From Synechococcus sp. JA-3-3Ab (GTDB lineage: Bacteria; Cyanobacteriota; Cyanobacteriia; Thermostichales; Thermostichaceae): a stretch of DNA of 64,000 nt. Below, piece after piece: positions 34,268 through 44,022 of the stretch. Each line of letters starts with the position of its first letter. The first letter of the stretch is position 1. Below the pieces are notes generated by a model. The model saw only the letters and a program-made list of their open reading frames with translations. It did not search any database and was not told where the DNA came from. The stretch is from NCBI RefSeq assembly GCF_000013205.1, contig NC_007775.1, positions 2,501,001 through 2,565,000 on the forward strand. Direction: 5' to 3'. Position numbers and translations under genes: made by a program.

Positions 34268-35536
34268 TCAGTCTTCTTCCCCCAGAAAGGCGCCGCTCAG
34301 GTGAGCGTACACTTCCGCTTCGCCTTGCTCATCTAAGATTTTCTCTTTGAGATCTAAGAGTAACCGTGCCAGCTCTTCGCTGCGCTTGCGGTAGTGGGCA
34401 TGGCTGCTCAGCAGATCCCTGTAGATTTTCTCTTCAATTTGCAGCCTGCGCCCTTCTTCTTCGAGGGAAAGAGCAGCCGACCCGATCTCCAAAGTAGTGG
34501 CTTCGAAGCGGAAGAGAACCAGCAGGGCACCGGTAAGCTGCTGAATCTGCTGCTGCAGGGCGCGGCTATCCAACTCGTGCTTGGCAAAGCCCACCTGCCC
34601 CGCCAGCCGAAACTCCACCATTGGCGCTGGCCCACCTTCGGGAAGGTCGGATCCCTTGGCCAAGGCAATTGCGGCTGCAGCAATCTCTTCGGGCGTTTCC
34701 CGGCCCTTGGCCTCAAGAGAGATCCGTCGGTGAGGCCGCCGGTAGTAGTCCTGCACCAGCTCAGCCTGAGGCGGGCCCTCTCCCCAGCGGACGCGGTAGG
34801 CTCCCCGCGGAAAGTCCCACTCGGCAGTACTGTTAGCCTCCAGGGATCCCGGATTGAAGATCCAGCCTTCTTCTGTATAGCTTTTGTGGATATGTCCCAA
34901 GGCTAAATAGCCCACCCCTGCCTCCCGCAAAGGCAGCAGATCCCGGTAGCGCAAGGCGCCCTGGTAGCGAGCAATTTGGCCTTCCAGGCCGTGGTGGAAC
35001 ATGAGCACCACCCGCTCAGGGCCAGGGGGCAACCGGCGAATGGCCGCCGCCAACTGCTCAATCGACTTGGGGGCCGCCGACCCATACCACTGGGATCCGA
35101 TCACCCGCACCCCACAGGGCAGATCCAGATAGCCCCCCCGCCCACCTGACCAGGGGCGCAGCTCTAAACCCTCCTCGCCTGCTTCCGGCTCCAGCAGGAT
35201 CAGGTCGCCGTGATCGGCCAGGTAGCGCAGCCAACTGGTCTTGACACCGTAGGGGCGGCTGTCGTGGTTGCCCTCAATGGCCAAGACGGGGATCCCGGCC
35301 TGCTTCAGCTCCCGCAAGACAATCTGGGCTTGGTTGAGGACACCGGGCTGAATTTGCCGGTGCTCAAACAGATCCCCGGCAATGAGGACAAAATCCACCG
35401 GGTTCTGGATGGCATGGCGGCGCACCACATCCCGAAAGGCCAAAAAGAAATCTTTGCTCCGCTCCGGGCTGTTGTAGCGGTCGTAGCCCAGATGCACATC
35501 GGCCAGGTGCAAAAAGGTGCAGGTGGAAGTGGCCAT
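34268..35536 (-). CDS. sbcD: Mre11/SbcD-type DNA exonuclease
   Basis: About 422 residues with all metallophosphoesterase motifs of Mre11/SbcD: FLHLADVHLGYDR, FVLIAGDLFEHRQIQPG, LAIEGNHDSRPYG, VVLMFHHGLEG and YLALGHIHKSY. These provide the Asp, His and Asn ligands of the two-metal site. With the Rad50-like ATPase it would open and trim blocked DNA ends. A C-terminal helical part (EEKIYRDLLSSHAHYRKRSEELARLLLD) is the expected Rad50-binding region. ATG at 35536 (MATSTCTFLHL) is preferred over an in-frame TTG 14 codons upstream. It is the first gene of the five-gene operon. Confidence 0.93.
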   Translation of the reverse strand: MATSTCTFLHLADVHLGYDRYNSPERSKDFFLAFRDVVRRHAIQNPVDFVLIAGDLFEHRQIQPGVLNQAQIVLRELKQAGIPVLAIEGNHDSRPYGVKTSWLRYLADHGDLILLEPEAGEEGLELRPWSGGRGGYLDLPCGVRVIGSQWYGSAAPKSIEQLAAAIRRLPPGPERVVLMFHHGLEGQIARYQGALRYRDLLPLREAGVGYLALGHIHKSYTEEGWIFNPGSLEANSTAEWDFPRGAYRVRWGEGPPQAELVQDYYRRPHRRISLEAKGRETPEEIAAAAIALAKGSDLPEGGPAPMVEFRLAGQVGFAKHELDSRALQQQIQQLTGALLVLFRFEATTLEIGSAALSLEEEGRRLQIEEKIYRDLLSSHAHYRKRSEELARLLLDLKEKILDEQGEAEVYAHLSGAFLGEED

Positions 35537-35728
35537 CGCCCGAACCTGCCAGCAAATTGCCCACAGTTTAGCAGACAAACCTCAGTGCTCAACTAGATAT
35601 AGGGATCCCTTCCCGGCCATTTGCGGCTTTGCTCGGGTTGCCACCCCTAGAGCTAGGCGCCGCCCCGCCGCGCTGCCTGTTGCCCAGTTCCAACCTTTCA
35701 TGGGCACAGCTTGGGTTGGTGAAAGTTC

Positions 35729-35746
35729 GTTACATATATTTACATC
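35729..35746 (+). promoter_or_regulatory. HLR1-like element (RpaB-binding motif) upstream of psaA
   Basis: GTTACATATATTTACATC is two 8-base direct repeats of the form (G/T)TTACA(T/A)(T/A) separated by two bases, with one mismatch at the last base. That is the HLR1 pattern bound by the response regulator RpaB, known to control photosystem I genes in cyanobacteria in response to light intensity. A further half site (GTTACAAA) lies at 35831-35838. Confidence 0.6.
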
Positions 35747-35846
35747 TTTATTGGAGAAACGATTGCCAAGCAACCCTAACTCCGATAGGGCAAGGGATCC
35801 CTGGTTTAATTATTGTGAAGCGACGGGGGGGTTACAAAGGCTGACC

Positions 35847-35852
35847 TATAAT
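35847..35852 (+). promoter_or_regulatory. Candidate -10 element upstream of psaA
   Basis: A perfect TATAAT lies about 95 bases before the psaA ATG. No good -35 hexamer is found 16-18 bases upstream, but an HLR1 half site (GTTACAAA) overlaps that area, as expected of an activator-dependent promoter. Confidence 0.4.
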
Positions 35853-35946
35853 GCCAGGTAAATCCCGCCTTGGGAGAGATCCCCGAGCTTCACGGCTGCA
35901 GACAGGCGGGAGCGCTTCGTTCCTTGTCGCAAGAGAGGAGTTCTTG

Positions 35947-38214
35947 ATGACAACTACGCCAAAGGAGCGAGAGCCAAAGGTCAAGGTTTCGGTGGATATC
36001 GATCCGGTCCCCACCTCATTTGAGAAGTGGGCCAAGCCGGGGCACTTCGATCGCAGCCTGGCGCGTGGGCCCAAGACCACGACCTGGATCTGGAACCTCC
36101 ATGCTCTTGCTCATGACTTCGACAGTCACACCAGCGACTTAGAAGACGTCTCTCGGAAGATCTTCTCCGCTCACTTCGGCCACCTGGCGGTGGTCTTTGT
36201 CTGGCTGAGCGGCATGTACTACCACGGAGCTCAGTTCTCCAACTATTCTGCTTGGCTGGCGGATCCGATTAACATCAAGCCCAGCGCCCAAGTGGTCTGG
36301 CCCATCTTCGGCCAGGAGATCCTCAACGGCGATGTGGGCGGCGGCTTTGAAGGGATCCGCATCACGTCGGGTCTATTCCACCTCTGGCGAGCTGCCGGCA
36401 TCACCAATGAGTTTCAACTCCTCTGCACCGCTATCGGCGGTCTGGTGATGGCTGGCCTCTGCCTGTTCGCCGGCTGGTTCCACTACCACAAGCGGGCTCC
36501 CAAGCTGGAGTGGTTCCAAAACGTGGAGTCGATGCTCAACCACCACCTGGCGGGCCTGCTGGGGCTGGGCTCGCTGGCCTGGGCCGGTCACCAAATCCAC
36601 GTGGCCATCCCCATCAACAAGATGTTGGATGCGGGCGTGCCGGCGGCTCAGATCCCTCTGCCCCACGAGTTCATCCTCAAGCCGGCCCTGATGAAGGAGA
36701 TGTTCCCCAGCGTGGATTGGGGCCTCTTCAGCGGGGTGGTGCCTTTCTTTACGTTGGACTGGGGCAAGTACGCGGAGTTCCTCACCTTCAAGGGTGGCCT
36801 GGATCCGCAAACGGGCGCCCTCTGGCTGACGGATCAGGCCCACCACCACCTGGCCATTGCCGTGCTCTTTATCGTGGCCGGCCACATGTACCGCACTAAC
36901 TGGGGCATCGGCCACTCCATCAAAGAGATCCTGGAAGCCCACAAGGGCCCCTTCACCGGCGAGGGCCACAAGGGTCTCTACGAAGTGCTGACCAGCTCCT
37001 GGCACGCCCAACTGGCCATTAACTTGGCCATGGTGGGATCCCTGAGCATCATCGTGGCGCAGCACATGTACGCCATGAACCCCTACCCCTACATGGGCAT
37101 CGACTACGCCACCCAGATCTCCCTCTTTACCCACCACATGTGGATAGGCGGCATCTTCATCGTTGGCGGCGCTGCCCACGGGGCCATCTACATGGTTCGC
37201 GACTATGACCCGGCGGTGAACCGCAACAACGTCTTGGATCGGGTGATCCGCCACCGCGACGCCATCATCAGCCACCTGAACTGGGTGTGCCTGTTCCTGG
37301 GCTTCCACGCCTTCGGCTTCTACGTCCACAACGACACGATGCAGGCGCTGGGCCGTCCGCAGGACATGTTCTCGGACACCGGCATCCAACTGCAGCCCAT
37401 CTTTGCCCAGTGGATTCAATCCCTGCACACTAAGGCCATCGCCAGCACCGCTCCCTATGTGGGCGCTTCGGTCAGCCCCATCTTCGGCGGCGACGTGGTG
37501 GCTGTGGGCGGCAAGGTGTCGATGATGCCGATGGTGTTGGGCACGGCGGACTTCATGGTGCACCACATCCACGCCATGACCATCCACATCACCGTGCTGA
37601 TCCTGCTCAAGGGAGTGCTGTTTGCCCGCTCTTCCCGCCTGATCCCCGATAAGGCCAAGCTGGGCTTCCGCTTCCCCTGCGATGGCCCGGGCCGCGGCGG
37701 CACCTGCCAGGTCTCCGGCTGGGATCACGTGTTCCTGGGGCTGTTCTGGATGTACAACGCCATCTCGATTGTGATCTTCCACTTCAGCTGGAAGATGCAG
37801 AGCGACATCTGGGGCACCGTCAACCCCGATGGCACGATCGAGCACATCACGGGCGGCAACTTCGCAACCAGCGCCATCAACATCAACGGCTGGCTGCGGG
37901 ACTTCCTGTGGGCGCAATCGGTGCAGGTGATCAACTCCTACGGCTCGGAGCTGTCGGCCTATGGGTTGCTCTTCCTGGGTGCCCACTTCGTCTGGGCCTT
38001 CAGCTTGATGTTCCTGTTCAGCGGCCGTGGCTACTGGCAGGAGCTCATTGAGTCCATCGTCTGGGCCCATAACAAACTGAAAGTCGCTCCGGCCATCCAA
38101 CCCCGCGCCCTGAGCATCATCCAGGGTCGGGCGGTCGGTGTGGCCCACTACCTGCTGGGCGGGATCGTCACCACGTGGGCGTTCTTCCTGGCACGGTTTG
38201 CCGCACTCGGCTAA
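35947..38214 (+). CDS. psaA: Photosystem I P700 chlorophyll a apoprotein A1
   Basis: One half of the photosystem I reaction-centre heterodimer, binding P700, the antenna chlorophylls and, jointly with PsaB, the FX iron-sulfur cluster. The 755-residue length is standard. It has 11 membrane helices and the FX-loop [18 protein letters not shown] with both cysteines. Conserved histidine-rich helices such as [19 protein letters not shown] are present. I chose the ATG at 35947, which has AGGAG just upstream. It is cotranscribed with psaB, which begins 21 bases after its stop. Confidence 0.98.
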   Translation: MTTTPKEREPKVKVSVDIDPVPTSFEKWAKPGHFDRSLARGPKTTTWIWNLHALAHDFDSHTSDLEDVSRKIFSAHFGHLAVVFVWLSGMYYHGAQFSNYSAWLADPINIKPSAQVVWPIFGQEILNGDVGGGFEGIRITSGLFHLWRAAGITNEFQLLCTAIGGLVMAGLCLFAGWFHYHKRAPKLEWFQNVESMLNHHLAGLLGLGSLAWAGHQIHVAIPINKMLDAGVPAAQIPLPHEFILKPALMKEMFPSVDWGLFSGVVPFFTLDWGKYAEFLTFKGGLDPQTGALWLTDQAHHHLAIAVLFIVAGHMYRTNWGIGHSIKEILEAHKGPFTGEGHKGLYEVLTSSWHAQLAINLAMVGSLSIIVAQHMYAMNPYPYMGIDYATQISLFTHHMWIGGIFIVGGAAHGAIYMVRDYDPAVNRNNVLDRVIRHRDAIISHLNWVCLFLGFHAFGFYVHNDTMQALGRPQDMFSDTGIQLQPIFAQWIQSLHTKAIASTAPYVGASVSPIFGGDVVAVGGKVSMMPMVLGTADFMVHHIHAMTIHITVLILLKGVLFARSSRLIPDKAKLGFRFPCDGPGRGGTCQVSGWDHVFLGLFWMYNAISIVIFHFSWKMQSDIWGTVNPDGTIEHITGGNFATSAININGWLRDFLWAQSVQVINSYGSELSAYGLLFLGAHFVWAFSLMFLFSGRGYWQELIESIVWAHNKLKVAPAIQPRALSIIQGRAVGVAHYLLGGIVTTWAFFLARFAALG

Positions 38215-38235
38215 GGCAAGGAGGAAGAGAAAACC

Positions 38236-40473
38236 ATGGCAACTACTGCAACTCGTTTTCCCCAATTCAGCCAAGACCTGGCCAGCGATCCCACCACTCG
38301 GCGTCTGTGGTACGGCATTGCCACCGCCCACGACTTCGAGACCCACGATGGCATGACGGAGGAGCGGCTTTACCAAAAGCTGTTTGCCACCCACTTCGGC
38401 CATCTGGCGATCATCTTCCTGTGGGCTTCTGGCAACGTCTTTCACATCGCCTGGCAAGGCAACTATGAACAATGGGTGGCCAACCCCACGGGGGTCACCC
38501 CCATCGCCCACGCCATCTGGGATCCCCAGTTCGGCAAGGCGGCGGTGGAGGCCTTTACCCAACCTGGAGGCGGCGGCCCTGTCAACGCGGCTTACTCCGG
38601 CCTCTACTACTGGTTCAACACCATCGGCCTGCGCACCAACGGCGATCTCTACGCCGGCGCCATCGGCCTGTTGTTGTTGGCGGCGGTGTTCTTGTTTGCC
38701 GGCTGGCTGCACCTGCAGCCCCGCTTCCGCCCCAGCCTGAGCTGGTTTAAGAACGCCGAGGCCCGCCTCAACCACCACCTGGCCGGCCTGTTTGGTGTCA
38801 GCTCCTTGGCCTGGGCAGGCCACCTGGTGCACGTGGCCATCCCCGAGTCGCGCGGACAGCACGTGGGCTGGGACAACTTCCTCACCACGCTGCCCCATCC
38901 GGCGGGCCTAAAGCCCTTCTTTACCCTAAACTGGGGGGTCTATGCCCAGAACCCGGATACGGCCAACCACGTCTGGGGCACGGCAGAAGGGGCGGGCACG
39001 GCCATCCTCACCTTCTTGGGCGGCTTCAACCCCAACACCCAGTCCCTGTGGCTGACGGACATGGCCCACCACCACCTGGCCATTGCCGTGATCTTCATCG
39101 TGGCTGGGCACATGTACCGCACCAACTGGGGCATCGGCCACAGCATCCGCGAGATCCTGGGCGCCCACAACCCGCCGAAGGGCACCCCCTTCGGGGGCCT
39201 GCTGGGCGAAGGGCACAGGGGCCTCTACGACACGGTCAACAACTCCCTGCACTTCCAGTTGGCGTTGGCGCTGGCCTGCTTGGGAGTGGTGACCTCGCTG
39301 GTGGCGCAGCACATGTACGCCCTCAACCCCTACGTGTTCATGTCGATGGATCACACCACGGAGGCGGCTCTCTACACCCATCACCAGTACATCGCTGGCT
39401 TCTTGATGGTGGGGGCCTTTGCCCACGGGGCCATCTTCCTGGTGCGGGACTACGATCCGGAGGCCAACAAGAACAACGTGCTGGCGCGGGTGCTGGATCA
39501 CAAAGAAGCGATTATCTCCCACCTCAGCTGGGTATCGCTGTTCCTGGGCTTCCACACGCTGGGGCTGTACGTCCACAACGACGTCATGCAGGCCTTCGGC
39601 ACGCCGGAGAAGCAGATCCTGATTGAGCCGGTGTTTGCCCAGTTCATACAAGCCTCCCACGGCAAGATGATCTACGGCATGGACGTGTTGTTGTCCAACC
39701 CGGATAGCATCGCCTCTACGGCTTGGCCCAACTACGGCAACGTGTGGCTGCCTGGCTGGCTGCAAGCCATCAACGATCCCAATGGGTTCCTCTTCCTGCC
39801 CATTGGCCCCGGCGACTTCCTGGTGCACCACGCCATTGCCCTGGGCCTGCACACCACCACGTTGATCCTGGTCAAAGGGGCGTTGGATGCCCGTGGCTCC
39901 AAGCTGATGCCGGACAAAAAAGACTTCGGCTACAGCTTCCCCTGCGACGGGCCGGGGCGGGGCGGCACCTGCGACATCTCCGCCTGGGATGCCTTCTACC
40001 TGGCCATGTTCTGGATGCTGAACACCATCGGCTGGGTGACCTTCTACTGGCACTGGAAGCACCTGGGGATCTGGAGCGGCAACACCGCCCAGTTCAACGA
40101 GAACTCCACCTACCTGATGGGCTGGCTGCGGGACTACCTCTGGGCCAACTCTGCCCAGTTGATCAACGGCTACAACCCTTACGGGATGAATAACCTGGCG
40201 GTTTGGGCCTGGATGTTCCTGTTTGGCCACCTGGTCTGGGCGACAGGGTTCATGTTCCTCATCTCCTGGCGCGGCTACTGGCAAGAGCTGATCGAGACGC
40301 TGGTGTGGGCGCACGAGCGCACCCCCTTGGCCAACTTGATCCGCTGGAAGGACAAGCCGGTAGCTCTGTCGATTGTTCAAGGTCGTCTGGTGGGCCTGGC
40401 TCACTTCACGGTGGGGTATGTGCTGACCTATGCGGCCTTTGTGATCGCCTCGACAGCTTCCCTATCTGGCTAG
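38236..40473 (+). CDS. psaB: Photosystem I P700 chlorophyll a apoprotein A2
   Basis: The partner of PsaA in the photosystem I core. It has 745 residues and 11 helices, with the FX-loop [18 protein letters not shown] supplying two cysteines to the shared 4Fe-4S cluster. Other family landmarks are [18 protein letters not shown] near the N-terminus and [31 protein letters not shown] upstream of the ATG is a very strong ribosome site. A strong terminator follows 24 bases after the stop. Confidence 0.98.
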   Translation: MATTATRFPQFSQDLASDPTTRRLWYGIATAHDFETHDGMTEERLYQKLFATHFGHLAIIFLWASGNVFHIAWQGNYEQWVANPTGVTPIAHAIWDPQFGKAAVEAFTQPGGGGPVNAAYSGLYYWFNTIGLRTNGDLYAGAIGLLLLAAVFLFAGWLHLQPRFRPSLSWFKNAEARLNHHLAGLFGVSSLAWAGHLVHVAIPESRGQHVGWDNFLTTLPHPAGLKPFFTLNWGVYAQNPDTANHVWGTAEGAGTAILTFLGGFNPNTQSLWLTDMAHHHLAIAVIFIVAGHMYRTNWGIGHSIREILGAHNPPKGTPFGGLLGEGHRGLYDTVNNSLHFQLALALACLGVVTSLVAQHMYALNPYVFMSMDHTTEAALYTHHQYIAGFLMVGAFAHGAIFLVRDYDPEANKNNVLARVLDHKEAIISHLSWVSLFLGFHTLGLYVHNDVMQAFGTPEKQILIEPVFAQFIQASHGKMIYGMDVLLSNPDSIASTAWPNYGNVWLPGWLQAINDPNGFLFLPIGPGDFLVHHAIALGLHTTTLILVKGALDARGSKLMPDKKDFGYSFPCDGPGRGGTCDISAWDAFYLAMFWMLNTIGWVTFYWHWKHLGIWSGNTAQFNENSTYLMGWLRDYLWANSAQLINGYNPYGMNNLAVWAWMFLFGHLVWATGFMFLISWRGYWQELIETLVWAHERTPLANLIRWKDKPVALSIVQGRLVGLAHFTVGYVLTYAAFVIASTASLSG

Positions 40474-40497
40474 CGAAATCGAGTGGCTAAGCAACTA

Positions 40498-40527
40498 AGG
40501 GATCCCGCGGGGGGATCCCTTTTTTTG
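40498..40527 (+). terminator. Intrinsic terminator of psaAB, octamer-based
   Basis: AGGGATCCC and GGGATCCCT form a perfect 9-base stem around a short G/C loop, followed by a run of eight T residues. Each arm contains the genome-wide GGGATCCC octamer. Its position right after psaB makes it the operon terminator. Confidence 0.85.
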
Positions 40528-40565
40528 CTCCTCGGTCAAGCGAGAAGGGCGCTGTCGCTAAGTCC

Positions 40566-40797
40566 ATGACTTGGCTGCACGAGGAGTTTCACCGGCTGGT
40601 TGAGTCTCTGTCTCAGGTGGATTAAGGGGCTGCCCGACTAGAGCTAAAGGACAGGGTTTCAGTTCAGAAAACGGGGAGCCGCCTGTATCGACTGTTGATG
40701 GGCCTTGTGCAAGAGCAGGCCCCTGTGCACGACCAGGATCCCCAACCATGAGCCGGAGCCCGATTTTGCGATTGCGCGCTTCCAGGAGGATGAGTAG
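40566..40797 (+). pseudogene. Degraded small gene downstream of psaB
   Basis: Reading from an ATG at 40566 gives MTWLHEEFHRLVESLSQVD, then a stop at 40623-40625. The same frame continues with GAARLELKDRVSVQKTGSRL and YRLLMGLVQEQAPVHDQ to a second stop at 40749. A one-base shift leads on to EPEPDFAIARFQEDE and a stop at 40795-40797. The charged, helical, protein-like character on both sides of each lesion suggests a small gene broken by one nonsense mutation and one frameshift. No family is recognised. Chance cannot be excluded. Confidence 0.35.
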
Positions 40798-40858
40798 CCA
40801 AGAATAGAGTTTGGCTCAAGTTTTTTGAGCAGATAGACGAAGGGCTCCCTAATCCGGC

Positions 40859-40887
40859 AAAAAAGCCCAGCTCTGAGGGCTGGGCTT
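40859..40887 (-). terminator. Intrinsic terminator of the lipoprotein gene 40914-42407
   Basis: On the minus strand AAGCCCAGC and GCTGGGCTT form a 9-base stem with a 7-base loop, followed by six T residues. It lies about 27 bases after the stop of the adjacent minus-strand gene. Confidence 0.8.
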
Positions 40888-40913
40888 GGATATTTCAAGA
40901 CAGGCTGCTGAGG

Positions 40914-42407
40914 CTACAGCCGCACCTGCGTGCCCTCAAAGAATCCACGAATAATGAGAATAACTCCCCCTGCATCAGGAGTACCCGTATTTCCGTCGCC
41001 AGTTGGTGAGTTCGGGCCTATAACTTGGTTGTCAGTGGGGAACTCTTGCTCAATAAAGAATTGCCCAGAGATATTCGAGCCAGAGGTGGTTGGATCGAAA
41101 ACCAAATTCAAGTTGCCTCGCAGCAGAGAACCGCCAATATCTGCCCTATTAAACGGCCCGGCCAGTTGTGCCCCAGCTAAGGTGCGGAAGACAAAATCTC
41201 CCGTGGTGGGGACAATGCCCTGAAGGATAACAGGACTGAGATTAGTTCCCTCCACAGGGGATCCAGGCAACGTACCTGTGGAGCGCTCGGTGCGCAAGGA
41301 GAAGAAGTAGTCAAACGCGGTAGGGGCACCGGGACGCTCAGGGACGGGCAACTGCGGGATCGGGGTGGGGAAAGGTCGCGGCGGCGGGCTAACCTGGACG
41401 AAGTTGAGGACTGTGCTGACATTGGCCGGGTCAAACTCTGCCTGCACCCGACCGTTCAACAGGCGCCGGATGCGCACCAACTGATTGGGCAAGATATTGG
41501 GCCGCGTCGGATCCGGGGCAAACAACACCGACTGGGTGCCCACCTGGGCGGGACGATAGACGATCTCCGCCTGGTTGGGCCGGAAGTTCAGGCGAGCAAA
41601 GAGAGCCAGGGCATCTTCAGGAGTGCCATCGCCGGCCACGCCCCGCTGCCGCACCACAAAGCTGGCGGAAAAGCTTCCGGTTTGCAGAATGGCAGTGACA
41701 GGCCCTTGAGGTGGGGGAGGATTGACAAAAGAGCCTGGCGCCAGAATCTCACCCCCAGGACCAGGACCACCATCTTCAAACAACACACCCACGGTGGGGA
41801 CAATGAGAGAAGAATCTCCCTCTAAGACGACTTGGTTGCCATTGCGGCTAACCAAGATGCGGCGCACGGTCAAAGTTAAAACAGTTTTCGTATCCGGAAC
41901 GGCAGCTCTAAAGGTTGTATTGACTCGAATGCGCTGGTCGTTGGGGTTGGTGGAAAGAGCAACCAGCCCGGCAATACTGAACTGGGTCGATAGCTTGCCG
42001 TCGTTGGGGCCGAAGGCGATGAGATTCACCAGCGGCGTGGTTCGGGCAATTTGGATGGCCAGCGTGCTGGAGCGAAGGGTCGAGTCAACTGTCAGTTCAT
42101 TCGCTGGGATCTCGTTCACAGGCAAGATGCGGGCTTCAACATTGGCGATGCGAGCTTCACCGCTGCCTTGGAGGGGGTTGGTGCGCACAGGGATCCCGTT
42201 GTCAAACCTCGGATTGACATAGTCCAAGCGGAGGCTGGTGGTCTCCAGCACCGAGCCGGGGGTAAAGCGATACTCCTGGGCCGAGACAAAGGCAGCCGGA
42301 TCCACCTGGACAGGCCCAGGTAGGGTTGGCGCCTCATTAACCTCGCCGCAGCCCCCTAAGAGCAAAACCCCACACAACACTGCCAATGATCGACCTTTGA
42401 AGTTCAT
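40914..42407 (-). CDS. Large lipoprotein of unknown function
   Basis: About 497 residues. The N-terminus MNFKGRSLAVLCGVLLLGGC is a lipoprotein signal with the lipid-modified Cys near position 20. The mature protein is beta-rich with many Thr, Val, Pro and Gly residues (for example TKTVLTLTVRRILVSRNG and VTAILQTGSFSASFVVRQ) and a Pro-rich linker (PPPRPFPTPIPQLPVP). It ends with RGFFEGTQVRL. I do not recognise the family. The ATG at 42407 is chosen because it begins the signal peptide. It is divergent from two further Pro-rich lipoprotein genes, and the three may form a surface-protein cluster. Confidence 0.75.
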   Translation of the reverse strand: MNFKGRSLAVLCGVLLLGGCGEVNEAPTLPGPVQVDPAAFVSAQEYRFTPGSVLETTSLRLDYVNPRFDNGIPVRTNPLQGSGEARIANVEARILPVNEIPANELTVDSTLRSSTLAIQIARTTPLVNLIAFGPNDGKLSTQFSIAGLVALSTNPNDQRIRVNTTFRAAVPDTKTVLTLTVRRILVSRNGNQVVLEGDSSLIVPTVGVLFEDGGPGPGGEILAPGSFVNPPPPQGPVTAILQTGSFSASFVVRQRGVAGDGTPEDALALFARLNFRPNQAEIVYRPAQVGTQSVLFAPDPTRPNILPNQLVRIRRLLNGRVQAEFDPANVSTVLNFVQVSPPPRPFPTPIPQLPVPERPGAPTAFDYFFSLRTERSTGTLPGSPVEGTNLSPVILQGIVPTTGDFVFRTLAGAQLAGPFNRADIGGSLLRGNLNLVFDPTTSGSNISGQFFIEQEFPTDNQVIGPNSPTGDGNTGTPDAGGVILIIRGFFEGTQVRL

Positions 42408-42741
42408 ACGGCACTGCCTCACACACCCTAATCTGGGGAAATTCACACACAAAATGGAGGGGAAGGCACCCAACCCCCAACGCTACAGGTAGGCTGGTTG
42501 CCCCTGCTCGAGGCTATGATACCCCATATCTAGGGGATGGGCCATTTCCAGGAAAATTTCCTGGATTTGCTTTGCCGCTGGCTTGACAACGCTCTGAGAT
42601 GCAGTAGAACTAACGGCAGACATTTCCCCTTGAAACGGGATCCCTCATAATCTTGCCAATGCACAGGGGCAGATTCAGTGGATCCCGGCTGGACGCTGTC
42701 GCAAGGATTTGCTGTGGTGTGAGTGAGTGGAGAATTTCTCA
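42408..42741. other. 334-base gap between divergent lipoprotein genes, with promoter signals
   Basis: No gene. It holds a promoter-like pair on the plus strand, TTGACA at 42583-42588 and TAGAAC at 42605-42610 (16-base spacing), plus a perfect palindrome just upstream (listed separately). The divergent arrangement means the minus-strand gene's promoter is also here. Confidence 0.45.
42547..42565. promoter_or_regulatory. 19-base perfect inverted repeat, possible operator
   Basis: TCCAGGAAAATTTCCTGGA is a perfect inverted repeat with a single central base. It ends 17 bases before a TTGACA hexamer (42583) that has a TAGAAC 16 bases further on. The position between two divergent lipoprotein genes suggests a binding site for a dimeric regulator. 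No matching regulator is known to me. Confidence 0.35.
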
Positions 42742-43962
42742 ATGAAACGACGTTCTGGCTCAGCCCTTGGCCGTGGTGGCCTTTCCCTTCTGGCAACTTG
42801 GGCTTCGCTGGCCTTGGTTACTGGTTGCAGCAGCGAGACTACTGGCGGGCTGCCGCCCCTCCTGGCCGCCGATGGATCCACGCCTCCTCCCGTGGCCGTG
42901 GCTCCCACCATCTCGCCCAATCTCACGCCCATCACCTTCCGCCCCGGGCCGGACTTTGCTCCCATCACGCCGCCGCCAGTTCAACCCGATCTGCCGGATC
43001 CGCCTCAATTTGGGCCAGGGGGCGGCTTCAACGTCGACCAGCCGTTTGCATCGCTCTCTTACAGGGTGGATTTAACCAACCTAATTGTTCGAGGAGGGAT
43101 AGCAAGCGTAGACATCCAGGTTCTGAACATCACTTGTGGAACAGATGTTACTGGCGTGATCCGGCCTGAGGCCATAAGTCAGTTCAGAAACTTGCTAGTT
43201 GGGAGAGGCAACACATTTGCCGACGCTAACGGATTCAACTTTAGCTATACGTTTCCAACAGATCCCAGGTTTTTTGATGACTTGAGGATTTTGTCGAAAG
43301 GAATTAGGAATATCGATGGCCGGGAGATACTGACAGGAGATGACATTGTTTTCGTTCTAACTATCCGGGACGGATTTGGGCAAGTTTTGCGGGTTGACGA
43401 CTCAGTTTTCAACGAGGGGGAAACTCGAAACGAGGTGCGCGGCTTTGCAATTCCACCCTGTGGCAACCTTCCTCAGCCAACTCCCACTCCAACTCCTACT
43501 CCTCTGCCGCCTGTACCTACGCCTACCTCAGGCCCCACTCCTGTGCCAACGCCGGTTCCTGTGGGACCCTCGCCCCTGTTTGCTCGCTTCCTACGGCCCA
43601 ATCCAGCGCCGGTCAATACACCTGTTACCCTCACCTTTGTAGTCGATAACCGAGTGGCTGGCGCTATTCCCTTGAGTGGTCTCAGCTTCCAGGCAGTCTT
43701 GCCAGAGGGGCTGGTCGTGGCCAATCCTCCCATACCTGCCGGCATTGCCAATCCAAATACCTGCGGGGGCACTTTGGGCGCAATACCGGGAACAAGGATC
43801 ATCAACCTTTCGGGCGGAGTTCTGGCAGCAGGTGCTACTTGCGAGGTGAACGTCTCCATTCAAGCAACGGCTCCTGGGATCTACACATTGCCGCTGCTAT
43901 TTGTGTCGAACAATCAGACTCTACCCAGTGCAGCTCCTCCCATCACTCTAGTAGCTAACTAG
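42742..43962 (+). CDS. Pro-rich lipoprotein with DUF11-like C-terminal domain
   Basis: About 406 residues. The signal peptide ends in the lipobox LALVTGC. After a Pro/Thr-rich stretch comes a beta-rich domain containing SLSYRVDLTNLIVRGGIA and RFFDDLRILSKGIRN. A second Pro-Thr linker (PTPTPTPTPLPPVPTPT) leads to a C-terminal domain (PNPAPVNTPVTLTFVVDN...GLSFQAVLPEGL...ATCEVNVSIQATAPGIYT) like the DUF11 or conserved-repeat domains of bacterial surface proteins. It is probably anchored outside the cell. ATG at 42742 has GGAG upstream; a GTG five codons earlier is an alternative. Confidence 0.75.
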   Translation: MKRRSGSALGRGGLSLLATWASLALVTGCSSETTGGLPPLLAADGSTPPPVAVAPTISPNLTPITFRPGPDFAPITPPPVQPDLPDPPQFGPGGGFNVDQPFASLSYRVDLTNLIVRGGIASVDIQVLNITCGTDVTGVIRPEAISQFRNLLVGRGNTFADANGFNFSYTFPTDPRFFDDLRILSKGIRNIDGREILTGDDIVFVLTIRDGFGQVLRVDDSVFNEGETRNEVRGFAIPPCGNLPQPTPTPTPTPLPPVPTPTSGPTPVPTPVPVGPSPLFARFLRPNPAPVNTPVTLTFVVDNRVAGAIPLSGLSFQAVLPEGLVVANPPIPAGIANPNTCGGTLGAIPGTRIINLSGGVLAAGATCEVNVSIQATAPGIYTLPLLFVSNNQTLPSAAPPITLVAN

Positions 43963-44022
43963 CAGCCAATGGTGATGCGGCTTTGGAGAGGACTTCCGTT
44001 TTGTAAGCGAAGGTGGCAGGAA

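Larger units (their letters stand above)
35537..35946. other. 410-base gap: divergent promoter region of the sbcD operon and psaAB
   Basis: No gene is seen. The left part must hold the promoter of the minus-strand repair operon. The right part is the psaA upstream region with an HLR1-like site (35729-35746), a TATAAT hexamer (35847-35852), and a GGAG ribosome site just before the psaA ATG. A short frame from an ATG at 35851 runs in frame into psaA, but the strong ribosome site next to 35947 argues for the shorter start. Confidence 0.6.

Noticed and set aside
36373-40404. Very long minus-strand open frames opposite psaA and psaB (841 and 492 codons)
   Set aside because: They are antisense to two certain, highly conserved genes. 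They show no recognisable protein features and arise from GC-rich codon bias.
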